A stretch of 64,000 nt of DNA from Heterocephalus glaber (taxonomy: Eukaryota; Chordata; Mammalia; Rodentia; Bathyergidae), in contig NW_004624751.1 in NCBI RefSeq assembly GCF_000247695.1, forward strand, positions 28,392,252 through 28,456,251, read 5' to 3'. The translations under genes were made by a program, and so were the position numbers. Below, piece after piece: positions 35,701-47,965 of this stretch. How positions within the stretch are numbered: position 1 is the stretch's first letter; every line of letters begins with the position of its first letter. The notes under the pieces are model-generated. The model was given only the letters and a program-made list of their open reading frames with translations. It did not search any database and was not told the origin of the DNA.

Positions 35701-37493
35701 AAAAAAGAGAAAGTTTAAATAAGATCCAGAGTCTCATAAAATAAAATGTTTAAGATTATCATACAAAAGAACAAGAAGATCTAAAACTGAATAAAAAGAG
35801 ACATAGACACCAACTACAAGATGATAGTGATTTAAAATCATCTGACAAAGATTTTAGAACAGCCACAATAGAAATGCATCTACAAGAAATTATGAACATA
35901 CTTGAACAGACGAAAAAATGGAAACCCTAAGTAAAGAAATAGCAAGTCTCAGCAAAGGAGAAACAAATGGGTATTTTGGAACTGAAACATACAGTGCCTA
36001 AAAAGAAAAAGTTCAGAGGTTGGGCTTAAGAACACAACAGAGGAGACAGGGGAAAAATCAGTGAACTGGAAGATAAAAGAATAGAATTTACTTAATTGTA
36101 ACAAAAGATAAAATAGAAAGCAATTGAATAGAGACTCAGACTATAACAGTAGAACAGAGACTTGGACTATAATAAGACACCTAAAATTTATGTGTTCAGA
36201 ATTCCCCAAAGAAAGGAAAAAATGCAAGGATGAAAAGTTCTCAAAGAAATAATGACTTTAAACTTCATAATTTTGTCAAAAACATAAATGTACAGTTTTT
36301 GAATGTGAAGTGAACCCCAAACAGAATAAACTTAAAGAAATTTAGTATTTCAGTCAAGCTTTTCAAGACTAAATATATAAAAACAATCTTGAAAGCATCA
36401 AGAGGGAAGAGACACCTTATCTAATGGGGAAAAGCAATTAAAATGACAGTAGATTTCTCTTCTGAACCCAGGGGGACCAGAAGAAAGTGACACAATATTT
36501 TTGAACTCTTAAAAAAGAATCATGGCCCAAATTCCTAGATCCAGTGAAAAACATCTTGCAGGAGTTGGGAGAAAATTGACATTCTAACATCAATAAGAAC
36601 AAAAAATTCTGTCATCAGACTGTCAAAAGCAAGTTCTCCAAACCAAAGAAAATAATAAGGCAAGGAATTATAGGACATTAAGAAGGAAAAAACACAGTAA
36701 GCAAAAGTATGGATAAATGCAATAGACTTTCTTTTCTTGAGTTTCAAAATTATGTTTAATGATTGAAACAAAAATTACAAGGCAATAATGTCCACTCTCA
36801 CAAGTGTTACTCAACATACTGCAAGATATTCTAGTCATTGCAATAAAGAAAATAGGGAACACATACAAGTCAGAAAGAAACAAGTAAGTTTCTATTTGCA
36901 TATAGCATGGAAAAATTTCCAAAGAATCTCCAAAAGTCTCCTAGACCTAATACATGAGCTTAGCAACTTATAGGATAACCATACAAAAATCAATTACATT
37001 TATATTCACTAGCAATAAACACATGAACAGTTAACTAATAAAATAATGCCATTTTTAAACTCAAAATTATTACTTCAACAACAATTTAACAAAATATTTA
37101 TGGGACTTGTTTGCCGAAAAATATAGTGCAGGTGAAATAAATTAAAGAAAATCTAGAGATTTACTGATGTACTATTTTTATAGATTTAAAAAATTAATAT
37201 AATAAAGATGTCAATTTTCTCCCAAATTTATATATAAATTTAATGTTATTCTTCTCAAAATCCTAATAAGAAATTATGGTAGATAATAGGATTTGCCTAA
37301 AATTTACATAGACAAACAAAGGAATTAAAATATCTACCATAATTTTTAATAAGAAAAACTGATAACTTTACCAGATTCTAAGATTATTTAGATACAATAA
37401 TCAAGACTGTGTGGGAAAAGATAAGGAACAGAGATGAAGAACGGAGTAGAAAAGCCAGAAATGGATCCACGCACATAGGCCAAATTCATTTTT

Positions 37494-37816
37494 TTTTAAA
37501 TTTAATTTTATTGGTACATTTTAGGTATACAATATAATGACATTCATTATTGGAAATTTGCACCTTTACATAGNNNNNNNNNNNNNNNNNNNNNNNNNNN
37601 NNNNNNNNNNNNNNNNNNNNNNNNNNNNNNNNNNNNNNNNNNNNNNNNNNNNNNNNNNNNNNNNNNNNNNNNNTTTCCATTTTTTCATTTTCTCATATTA
37701 ATTCCATTCCCTTCTTTCCTTTCCCCTACCCCTCCCATTCCCCCTTCCCCTCTGCCCCTTTTCTTCCTATTTCACATTATCTATTATATTTTTTAGTCCT
37801 TATTTACACTTTCAGT
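37494..37816 (-). mobile_element. Young L1 3' UTR insertion
   Basis: Poly-T, then 'TTTTATTGGTACATTTTAGG' and 'TATACAATATAATGACATTC' (complement of the L1 3' terminus), then a C/T-rich tract (complement of the polypurine 3' UTR). Flanked by perfect 14-mers CCAAATTCATTTTT (37480-37493 and 37817-37830), a clean target-site duplication within the older L1. It contains the assembly gap, so its true length is unknown. Confidence 0.9.
37574..37673. other. Assembly gap, exactly 100 N
   Basis: Positions 37574-37673 are N. Exactly 100 is a conventional placeholder, so the real length is probably unknown. It falls in the low-complexity pyrimidine tract of the L1 3' UTR. The 'protein' at 37486-37680 spans the gap and is meaningless. 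Confidence 0.98.
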
Positions 37817-39236
37817 CCAAATTCATTTTTGACAAAGTTTTCTATAGTTTTCTACAACTGGTGCTGGAACAATTGGACATCCATAGGCAAAAGAAAGAGA
37901 GAAAAAATAATAATCCTTTGATTTAAATCCCATACCTCACACAAAATTAACAACTCAAAATGGATCATGAACCTAAATGTAAAATATAAAGGTATAACAC
38001 TTTTAGAAAAAATGAGAAAAAATCCTTGGAATTTAAAACTAGAATATGGATTTTTATATTTAACATCAAAACCATAATCCAAAACAGGAAAAACTGACAG
38101 ATTTGACTTATCAAAATTGAAAATATTTGATCTATAAAATACTCCATAATAGAGAATTAAAAGATTAATTACAGAGTGGAAGGAAATATTGACAAATTAC
38201 ATCTGCAAAAATGGACTCATATTTTAGATATAGACTCTCAAATGCAGTAGTAAAACACAAAACCAAAAAACCAACAACCCAATTAGAACATGGGAAAAAT
38301 ACACAAGAAAATCTTTTTCTGTCAAAGATACACATATGGTAAATAAAAACCTCAAAATATATCCAATATCATGAGCCATTAGGGAAATGCAAATTAAGAC
38401 CATAATGAAACATCACCACACACCTGTGAGAATGGCTAAAATACAAACTAGTAACACCACCAAGTGCTAACAAGGTTGTATATAGCAGGGAGGTCATTTA
38501 CTCCTTGGTGGTGGTACGTAAAATGGTACATCCCCTCTGGAATAGACTTCAGTGTTTGTTTGTTATAGAACCATATACACAAATACTATACAATCCAGCA
38601 ATTACACTCCTGGACTTTTATCCCAAAGAAATCAAGATTTACTTTCTTGCAAGCCCTGTATATAAATATTTATAGCAGCTTTATTCATAATAGCTAATAA
38701 CAAGAAACAATTCATATGCCGTTCATGAGTGAATATTTAAACAAACTGTAGTATGTCCGTATCATGGACTACTGTTCAACAATACAAATAATGAGTTATT
38801 GATGCCTGTGACACCCTGGATGAATCCATAGTGAATTAAGTGGTGGGAAGAAAGGTTACAGTCCCCAGTTTATGTAACATGATTTCATTCATAAGACCTT
38901 ATTGATATTAAAAATGATAGAAATGAACAACAAGTAGGTGGTTGCCAGGGGTTAAGAAAAAGGTGAGAGAAGGAGGGAAGTGTATGTGATCATGTAATGA
39001 AACATGAAAAAATCCTTGTGATGATGGCACTATCTTGTATCTTGACTGTATCGATGCCAGTGTACTGATTGCAGTATTGTATTATAATTTTGGAAGATGT
39101 TATAATAGGAGGAAACTGGGTAAAATGTTTACAGGAGGCTTCTCTTACCACTCTTAATTTACAATGATGCAGTATAAAATGTACTATAAAAAGAAAAAGA
39201 GAAGAATATTCTCACATTAAAAAATTAAAATTCATG

Positions 39237-39319
39237 GGCTGGGGATTCAGCTCAGTGGTTCCGCCACCTGCCTTGAAATTGCAAGGTCCTGAGTTTGATC
39301 CCCAGTACCAAAAAAAAAA
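39237..39319 (+). mobile_element. ID SINE
   Basis: 'GGCTGGGGATTCAGCTCAGT', 'TTGAAATTGCAAGGTCC', 'GAGTTTGATCCCCAGTACC' and an A tail. Flanked by AAAATTCATG (39227-39236 and 39320-39329). Its linker (CCACCTGCCTTG..) differs from the GCCTGCTGCGCAAGC subfamily, so it is a different ID lineage. Confidence 0.92.
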
Positions 39320-39330
39320 AAAATTCATGT

Positions 39331-39935
39331 TTAGAAGTCATCTAAAAATAATTCACCAAGAATAGAAGGAAATACGTGAACCTTTAGATTGCCACAAAAA
39401 AATGGTAGTGTTAGGTGAACATCAAAAGGAATTTGGGCAACTCTCCTATCATTCAGTACTTGGTCCTTTAAAAGTTGGTTTGTACAGCAGCATACCATAG
39501 CTTGTAAAATTCAGAAGTAAAGTCCCTTTTTAACACAGTCCAGCATTTTTTGTCTTAGAACTCTTTCTCAATACTAAGGGCTCAGGATCTGATTTGCTGA
39601 GGATTGGTTCTGAAATACTTTGGCCCATAGTAGTTGAGGCAATTCCAACTAGGCCAAGACCAAGGCTTAGAATTCAGTCCTTTATTCCCATCAAGCCAGA
39701 GAAGGTTTGCTCTTATAATCACAAATAAAGATTTGATTCCTTTTGATATTTTGCTAACCCTTGCAGATGAGGATACCCTTACTTGCTTACCCACATCCAG
39801 GCATCAGATCAAGGCAGGAAAAGGATAGTCATTGCCATGGCTGGTTCCAAGAGCTCCATTCTGTTGCTGACCTAGAATAGTGAGCAGTGGAGCCCTAACT
39901 CTGCTACTCTTCTGTCTCCCTGAGTTTCCCTCAAT
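39331..39935. other. No feature recognised
   Basis: Unique sequence between ID copies. Opposed short frames at 39582-39828 have no support. Confidence 0.5.
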
Positions 39936-39947
39936 AAATCCTGCTCC

Positions 39948-40041
39948 GGCCGGGGATTTAGCTCAGTGGTTTTGTGGCCTGCTGCGCAAGCGCAAGGACC
40001 CGAGTTCGATCCCCGGTACCAAAAAAAAAAAAAAAAAAAAA
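39948..40041 (+). mobile_element. Young ID SINE
   Basis: Clean ID: GGCCGGGGATTTAGCTCAGT head, linker 'GCCTGCTGCGCAAGCGCAAG', intact B box GAGTTCGATCC, GGTACC and a pure A tail of about 23. The 12-bp duplication AAATCCTGCTCC (39936-39947, 40042-40053) is perfect. The pure tail and retained CpGs indicate one of the youngest insertions here. Both A and B boxes are intact enough for pol III promoter function in principle. Confidence 0.95.
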
Positions 40042-40214
40042 AAATCCTGCTCCAACAGGTCGGGCCACTTACTCTTCTTTATGCTGTACAAATTTTCAAT
40101 TCAGAGAATCTTAGAAGCAAATTCTTTGTATTTTCTAAGAAAATATTAATTCATATGTGAAACACTTTTTGTAGAATAGAAAAATATGTAAACTTTCTTA
40201 ATTCTTTTTACAAG

Positions 40215-40480
40215 ATAGGGCTTTCCTGGTTTTCTTTGTCTCATTATTCCCCAAAGGACACTTCCTCCCCCTGCCCAATCTGGCAACTCACTTATCAAAC
40301 TCCTACACTTCCTTCTCATAGATCGCCTACTCGCTCCAAAGTCACGTTTCCTAAAAAGCCTTCCTGTCTCTAGGATAGGATCTTCTTTTATTTTCTTCTC
40401 CATATGATCTATCCCTTTTGTATCCTCCTCCTTTTCACTGGCAATTTAATGCTATTCATAGACCTAACCCTTTTGACATA
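40215..40480 (+). repeat. L2 LINE 3' fragment
   Basis: 'TCACTTATCAAACTCCTACA', 'TTTCCTAAAAAGCCTTCCTG' and later C/T-rich text match the L2 sequence '..CAAAACCCAGCTC..GGAAGCCTTCCCTGA..'. The minus frame at 40146-40403 is antisense to it. Confidence 0.55.
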
Positions 40481-42660
40481 ATGTACTAGTTTAATATGTG
40501 AATGTTACATTCCTGAAATTCATTAATATCTTCTTACATCCTGGACTTCAGAGTCGGAATAGAAATAACACATCAATAAATTTGACCTAAACATAAGGAA
40601 GTTTGAATTCAGGGAAAATGCAATATTAATCAAACCAAACCAAATTCAATTTGAGATATAAAGTGTTAAGATTTTCTTAAAGTTGTTAGCAAGTGCTAAG
40701 GATCAGATTCTGAAGCGTCAGGGGACCAGGTAGAATCCAGGGAACACTTTGTCTTTTGCCTGGCTGGGATGTATTTTTCTGTGTTTGTGGCACATTATTT
40801 CATAGCTGTTCTTGGAGTCACTTAAAGGCCTTCAACAAAGAATTAAATTCGGTAAAACTCCCCGGACAAAGTGATCCCATTCTATTTTTTAAATAACCTT
40901 TTTACTTAACGACTAAAAAGTATTTGTAAGCCTAATCTAAATCGCATCCCTTTTACCTCTTGCTCCATCAGTGTACAGAAAGGCACATGGTGGGTCAGTC
41001 ATAACCTGCATGGGTGAGTTCTGGGATATAATACAAAACCGAGGGGGAGGGGAGCCAAAAGCATGACCCTGTCACTAATGGTCCCTCTGTGCCTCCATAG
41101 CCATCCTCGGTGGAAAGTCACACAAGTAGGTTGACTTTGGAAGTGCTTTAATTCTTCGGGCAATCACCCATCAAAGTTTTCTGTTTCACCAGTGATACAG
41201 TCAAAACCCGTTACATGAGACAGAGCTTGCTCTGTTTCCTAAGCTTGGGGGCAAATCTTTCTGCCCACAGAAAATAATTTATCAGTTCACCTCCCCCTCA
41301 TCAGAAGGAACTGCCTTGAAGTTCCTGTGCCCAGGGCCTCCTTGTGTGGTTCCAAATCCACTGAGTCTGAGGAAGTCCATCACTGTCATCCTGTGTACAC
41401 CAGCTGAGCTGGCCCTTCTACTGACACTTACATTAACATTTCTAGGTGCTTTGAAATTGTGACAGTGGGATTTCAGCTACCCCTTTTGTGACACCTGCTC
41501 TACCAGAAGAGGTATGTGGAGCATATGTATATTTTCAAAAAATATAATTTATCACCTGGAAAATTATTAATAAGGTATAAGAGCATAGAGCACATAGTAC
41601 ATGAAAATAAATAAACCAATAAAAGCCACATTATGGAGGTTTATATATGAAATGTTATAATTTTAATAAGAAGCAGAACTCACAAAATTGTCCTCAGAAG
41701 AGATACTTTAGGCATATACTCAAAATTATGGATCATCAGAGACCCCTTTCCTTACAATGAAGTTAATGGAGCTGCTGAACATTTAAAAGACCTCAGGACA
41801 CATTTCTATGGAAAGCCATGGTTGACTGTGTGTGTACACGGCTCACAGGGGAGGAGATAAGGAGGGGACCACAAGGAATGACTCAATCCTGCCCCTTGGT
41901 AACTAGGGTATCAGATAGGGAGGAGTGAATGACTGAGTGGCTGTGTACAAGAAAAGCTGTGTGAAACAAAGATAAACAAAGAAGACTTTAGTCCAGATTA
42001 TTCTACTAGTGGAGAGGGATTGAAATCAACTCTACTGAAACGGTAGGTAGAAGAGTTTTTCAGGGCTGGTGTGAGCTAGTAGAAAAGTAATGGAGGACCT
42101 TAGAGGGGTGGTTCAGTCATCTGTGCTTGCTGAATTAGGCTCTTATCCTCTGACAAGGTGGCTAAGGGATAGAGAGTACCTGTCTTGGTGACTACATTTC
42201 AAAGCATTGGTCCCTAGGTCCTTAAGAAAAGCATTCAATGGTTAAAAAATAGGTCAGTAAAATGTACATCTCTAAGGGGCAGGGGAAGAATTTCTGTTGC
42301 AAAAGTAAGTGCCTAAAGTAAGTGCTTAAGAAAAGGAAAGTTAGGAAGAAATCTGTCCAAACCTCAGTCAAGCTGAGGGGAAGTTAAGACTCTCTTGGTC
42401 AGTTGCCACTGTTTGACCACAACTTGCATCCGGAGCCTTTGTTGTGGATGTCACTTGCTTTCTTTTGCTCTTCTCCACATCAAGTCTACTGTGTAAGATG
42501 CCTTTTTCACTTGGACATCTGCATCTGGCTTCTTTTGTGGTTGGGTTCAGTCACCTTAGAACATGGTAGAGAGCACACATTCCAGAGCACACATCCCAAG
42601 AGGCAGGAGCAAAGAATGAAGAGCTTATTATAATGTAGTAAGCATCTGAAGCCTCACAAT
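40481..42660. other. Low-repeat unique sequence
   Basis: No transposon recognised and no exon supported. 41000-41480 is more balanced in composition, with several CpGs (for example near 41039, 41108 and 41156). Plus frame 42403-42633 is unsupported. Confidence 0.5.
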
Positions 42661-42666
42661 GTTACT

Positions 42667-42840
42667 TCTATTTTTTTTTTTTCTTTCTGATGCTAGGAGT
42701 TGACTTCAAACTGAGCTATAAGACTAGCACTTTTTATTTTTTTTATTTTGAGACAAGGCTCAAATGAACTCAAGACCCTCCTGCCTCAGCCTCCCAGGGT
42801 GCTGAAATTTTAGGTGTGTTTCACCACACCCAGTTTGTTT
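42667..42840 (-). mobile_element. Fused B1-ID SINE, minus strand
   Basis: From the left: T-run, ID-like 'TTGACTTCAAACTGAGCTAT', a T-rich joint, then the B1 complement 'TTTTGAGACAAGGCTCAAAT', 'CCTGCCTCAGCCTCCCAGGG', 'GTTTCACCACACCCAG'. The order ID then B1 on the plus strand is that of a B1-ID fusion read from the minus strand. Confidence 0.75.
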
Positions 42841-43111
42841 CTGCTACATTTTAATGCTCAAGCCACTGAGTTACTCAGATTCAAGAAGTGTGTTATATAC
42901 TTTACCTTTCAATAGGAAGAATAGCAAAGAATAAGCAGTAATCTTTAATCTCCCACCACTGTGTATATGAAGCAACATAACTATACTTGCATAGTTGGAT
43001 AGATAATGTAAGAACTTGAGTCGTTGTAAAGTATACAATCAGATAAAAAAGTAATTAAAAATGAAATATACTTCAGAGGTGACAAATAAAACAAATGTTG
43101 AATGGGGAATT

Positions 43112-43200
43112 GATTAACCTGGATCCCACTCTGGGTTACAATTAGCTGCCTGACCTTAGATAAATCAGTTAATCTTGAAGGTTCCTTCCAAGCCTAAAAT
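43112..43200 (+). repeat. MIR/MIR3-like SINE fragment
   Basis: 'GCTGCCTGACCTTAGATAAA' with 'TCAGTTAATCTTGAAGG' and 'TTCCTTCCAAGCCTAAAATT' is the MIR3-type core in order. Confidence 0.6.
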
Positions 43201-43589
43201 TCAGTTCCTCCAAAGACCAGGATTGCTTTAATTTGTATTATTAAGGATGCACTGAGAGCACATGTGAAAGGCCCAGTAACCACACTCATTAAACCTTTGA
43301 TCATGGTAATTTAAGTACTTGGAAACCCTAGGAAGAAAGACAATCTATCATGGATAGATGTGGCTATCGTAAATAGCAATAGAAAATGCATTTCTTCTTA
43401 AGAAATCTGTTCCAGATTAGTTTTCTCAGTGTTCTCCTCCTCCCCTGTACATTGGGGAGGCTTCTGTTTGGTTTTTGACTGTAGCAGATTCTCAGGTAGA
43501 GCTTTCTCACCTTTGCAGAAGTAGGAGTCATCTCATTGATTGTCTGGAGTAAAAGGAAATGGCTCATGCATCTTTTCTACATTATAACA

Positions 43590-43870
43590 AATGTCCTTTT
43601 GCATTATAATTGAATGGTGATTGTTGTGTTCAATCAATGGGAAAGGTTAAAGGAGCTCCTCTGCCAGCATTTTTAATGGAGAAGTCGATTAAGATTCAGT
43701 TTAATCATTCTGGCTGCTTCAGAATTAAAGCAACAAAGACCATCAATGGCACTATAATTACTAGTCTTTCTGTAAGTTTACACTGCTATTTATGCAACTA
43801 TAAATTTTATTATAATTCAGAATGCATCTAGGTTAACTGGCTTTATTTGCAATGTAAAATATTTGCTTTA
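43590..43870. promoter_or_regulatory. Candidate conserved non-coding element
   Basis: Unique sequence rich in homeodomain/POU-like motifs: TTTAATCATTC, ATAATTACTAG, TTTATTATAATTC, GCTTTAATTG. It is free of repeats. This is a compositional inference only; the short plus frame at 43610-43831 is not credible as an exon. Confidence 0.25.
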
Positions 43871-44854
43871 ATTGTTTGAAGAAAAGAAATTGTTCTGATA
43901 AAGTATATATAATTCAATCTAATAATTTTTTTAAAGCCTAAGAGTCTAAGTGAATCAGTGTGATACTCTGTGTTAAATAGTTTAAAGTCACGGCCTTAAC
44001 CTTGGGACACCTGAGACATATATCAGTTTATTGAACATGGAGACTAACACCTCTCCCAGGTGACTGTTAAGGGTCAAATGTATTATTCTAATCCCTGTTC
44101 CAAACAGAGAAAAGGTCATTATACAGTACCTACTGCATGTTGTAAAGAATGAAAAATTCACACTGGGGGCGTGGTTGCAAATCTATTTTAGACTTGGCCT
44201 TTAAAATGTTTTTTAAATTGAATGATTAAGTGGTGATGAACCAGAAAAAATACCTTGAAATTGATCCCATTTATTAATTAGTTTGCACATGTAAAGGTCT
44301 TTCTATAAATAGTCAGAAGACTAGAGAAAATTGTTCTTCTTGAATGGAGGAATGACTTTCAAATTAACCTTTTTTTCACTATAGGAATAATGCTTATAAA
44401 TGCACTTATTACCATCCAATAATTTGCTTCATTCAATATACAGATAGAGGCTTGTGGAGGAGACTGTCTTAAAGTTTATACTTGGTCCACATTAACAAGC
44501 CCACTGTAGGAAACAGCTCTGGAGACAGAAATTGATTGACGAAATATATAGAATTTTTATCATTTTCTCAAAAAATCAGCCTTGCTGAGATCATGGTAAA
44601 AAGCAATGTGATCATTTTGAAAAACAATTCTTTCATGACTTTGAGATATACAGAATAAAACTAAAGAGTATAAAGAGCAAGCAGAAGAATAAATTTGTAA
44701 GCTCAAGGGTTTCATTCACTATTTAATTCATATTGGAGTAAAGAACCTATTGAAGGAAAAAGCAGAGAAAAAGAGATGAGCTGCTATAATTCTCAAAAAA
44801 ACCTCAAAGCTTTCCATTTACTTAGATCTTCTAGAATCTTTTTGTAACAGAAGG

Positions 44855-44975
44855 CAAAAGAAAAGAGAAAGGAGAAGGAGGAGAAAGAGGAGGAGGAGGA
44901 GTGGGGAAGAGAAGACGAGGCAGGAGGAGGAGAAGGAGAAGAAGGAGGAGGAGGAAGGGGGAGGAGGAGAAGGAG
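44855..44975 (+). repeat. Polypurine (GAGGAG)n tract
   Basis: Over 100 bp of almost pure purine with GAG/GGA triplet periodicity. The minus-strand proline/serine-rich frame (44793-45020) is produced by it. Such tracts can form triplex DNA. Confidence 0.95.
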
Positions 44976-46370
44976 GCAGAATTCTAAGCTATAGAGGAGC
45001 CTCATTCTTAACACTTTCACTCTATCCTTTCAGAGGTGACAGGGCTGAGATCCTGTGAAGCACATTCATTTTATTAAAGTTACAAATCTGATTTGAGGAG
45101 ACCCAGGTCCAGAAACCATGCTTTTGTCCCTTTAGCGTTGCCATATTGTCACATTGCTGGGAACAAACTGCGTATGTTCCAAATTCTAAGCCTACATATA
45201 TTTTTCCCTGAGATATGTGCAATTACTAGTCTTTGAAAAAGACAACTTCTGCCTTTAATTTCTTTACAGAAACCATGAGAAAGTCCTTTTTGTAGACCTT
45301 TTGTGTGCTCACAAGTGTAGGAGAGGTTTTAAACACAAGGGAGATTTTTATCATAATAGCCCCATCCAGTAGGTTTGGTGGACTCAGTTTTAATATAAAA
45401 ACAGGTGAAGAGGAATAAAACAGTTGCCCAAATTCAAGAATTCCACAGTTGCAAAGCCAGGGCTTTCATGACAATGTAGTGTGTCCTTGATAGCAGAGGC
45501 TGCAATGTCTTCAAATTCAGACAGTAAGGTATTCGTACTACACCTTTGATTGTCAGAGAAATCCATACCAATTGATTTTTTAAAAATTATGCATGCACTT
45601 TTGTAAGTTTTTTCCTATCATTTGTGAACATACAATGCATTTCAATTTACTAATAAAATGCTATGTTTTTCTGTTGAAATTATGAAAATTGAATTTCACT
45701 GTAAAGTATATTAAGTAAGATAGGTAATTAGAATCACGGAAAAGCTCTTATAATAACAGACTCTTTGGAGGCATATAAATATTTTTCTATTGAATCCAAA
45801 TAGTTTATTTCCAGTATCTAAATGACATTACAAATGAACAAGATTTCTACTCAAATATTCTAGAAATTACACATAGTACCTTGTAAATAATTTTGACCAT
45901 CTAGGGGATTTTGTTCATTTAGTTTAAAAATGAGCCTATAAATGCAATACTCATGAAAACCAAAAACATTAAAAAATGACAATATTTGACTTGTAAAAAC
46001 AATGTGTTACTAGGCCTATGGTTATTCAGGTTTCCATACTATGCAAAATGCAGAACTTGAGTTTTAAATCCTTGAAGGTGGCCGGTTACTTGGTTAGAAG
46101 TTAACATATTTATTTATAACTAAAAAAAAGTACACCTATTCAATACTGACAATTTCATAGATACCCTCTGAATTAGGAAATTCTGGTGAATAAGTACAGA
46201 AGAAGCTATATTTCTACTTATGTGCAGTTCTTTATGAAGTCTTGTTTTTTTCATATATTTGTGGAAAGGAGGCTACAATTTCAAGAAGGATAGATTTCCT
46301 GTTGTTATTTATCGAACAACTGCCATTGTCATTGTGTTGGATCCATTAGAACAAGTCTATTATGAGATAG

Positions 46371-46398
46371 ATGTTCACATTCCAATGTTCACATTCCA
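46371..46398 (+). repeat. Perfect 14-bp tandem duplication
   Basis: ATGTTCACATTCCA occurs twice without a spacer. Confidence 0.97.
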
Positions 46399-47930
46399 AA
46401 AAATTTTGTAGGCAGAATGTTATATTGCTTTTCAGCATTGCATCATGTACCACTTACAGTATGTTAAATGCTGTAACAAATAAACTCCAATAAAGTGGCA
46501 TAACATAATATTTTTTAATGGATATCATTCCAATATAATACTCCTCCAAGATGTGTAGTAACATCAACCTGAGCCAGTCACCTCAGGCCTGACTCAAGGC
46601 ATTTCATAATTGCAAATAATCAAGATGAACAGACATCTCAGGCACCTGGTTGGCAACAGCCAAATTGTGGTTGATGTAAATATTCTCTACAATGATTTAG
46701 GATCATGACAAGGACATTTACAGAATACCTAGGATTTACTGCACTTTGCCTATCAAAATTAAGATGTTGGACTTTCTCCCGCGGGGGAAAAATGTATCAA
46801 GTTGTAGGAAATGAGGAAATCGGATCTGTATTTAGAGTAACAACTGTATTAGAATTATAAAAATTAGTTTGCTAAAAGAATTTACCCAAGTCAGAGGGAC
46901 AATTTGTGAAATTATTGTTATTCGACACTCTCAGAGCAAGTGAGAGTTGGAAAGCCAGAGCTGAAAATCAGAAAAACATCTGAGGAGGTGGGAAGGGATG
47001 GTGTAGAAAGAATTAAAAGAAGCTGGCAGCAAACTAGACAATAGGGGTTAGGAAGAGGTACATGATTTTAAGGGTTCTCATAGACAAATAAGTGAGCTGT
47101 ATGATCATTTCACCTCAATGAATAGTGAAGGTGTACTATATTATTTCCCTTTTTATTCCTAATGTTATTTGAATGTAATAGATGTATTCAGACAAATGCT
47201 CCATTTTCATCAAGATTGATATTACCTCTTGTCAGTTAGATTTAGGAAAATAATAACCAATTTTATGAGAAATAATTGTCTGGGGAAGTTTGTCCTTTTA
47301 AGTTTATATAATAGACTGCTTGTGCTTTGACCTTTAATTTCAACTCAATCTACCAGAATAGTAATAGCCATGCTCTGGTGTTTAGAAGGTTGATACTCTT
47401 GTCTGCAACATATCTGAGATGGATCAAAATCAAAATGGATTGATAAATATTCAGTAAAACAAACATAGCAACATATTAATAATGATAGAATGTGGGAAGT
47501 AGACACACAAGTGGTTTCTGTGTAGTTCTTTCAACTTTATATTTTAAAATATTTATAATTTTTGTTAGGAAAAAAAAAATCACTCTTCCTTGCTTCCACT
47601 TGCTTACCTCTCTTTCCAGACCCAGTGCTTTCTGGGAATCAACAAACTTCCTTCCATCCCCTAGTGAGCAAGTGAGCTTGCTAAGTTGGTTAGGTCAGTC
47701 ATGAAGCTCCATCCACCAGGCCCGAGTTGCTAGTCTCTAAGTATTCATATTATGTACCACAAATCATTTGGTGTCTTTTCAAACCTGTTTCTTCTAGAGA
47801 TAACAGGCAATGGCAACAGTCTTTTCCTTTGCAGAGGAGGTTCAGATTGTGAAATCTTCAAGCCGGAAATCCCCAGGTTTCACAGAGAAGCCTGAGAGGG
47901 AAAAATCTAACACCACGAAAGAGGCAAAGA

Positions 47931-47965
47931 CAGCACATAAAGACAGGGAGCCTCTTTATGTGCTG
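47931..47965. other. Perfect 13-bp hairpin
   Basis: CAGCACATAAAGA (47931-47943) and TCTTTATGTGCTG (47953-47965) are exact complements with a 9-nt loop. It lies in non-repeat sequence, 30 bp before a CA microsatellite and LTR-like element. It could be chance, a cruciform site, or the top of a small-RNA precursor; outer pairing is only partial. Confidence 0.6.

Larger units (their letters stand above)
35701..39190 (+). mobile_element. Ancient L1/HAL1-like LINE, dead
   Basis: An ORF1-like region (35850-36780) contains 'GACAAAGATTTTAGAACAGC', 'AAAATCAGTGAACTGGAAGA', 'CCCCAAACAGAATAAACTTA' and 'CAAATTCCTAGATCCAGTGA'. An ORF2-like region (36790-38800) contains 'ATACAAAAATCAATTACATT' and 'CATTAGGGAAATGCAAATTA' with 'GAATGGCTAAAATACAAACT'. 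The 3' part has 'TTGCCAGGGGTTAAG' and 'TGGCACTATCTTGTATC'. Stops saturate every frame. A young L1 interrupts it at 37494-37816 and an ID at 39237. Confidence 0.75.

Noticed and set aside
37486..37680. 64-codon frame across the N gap
   Set aside because: More than half of it is placeholder N; the rest is L1 3' UTR.
44793..45020. Proline/serine-rich minus frame
   Set aside because: It is the translation of the complement of the polypurine tract.
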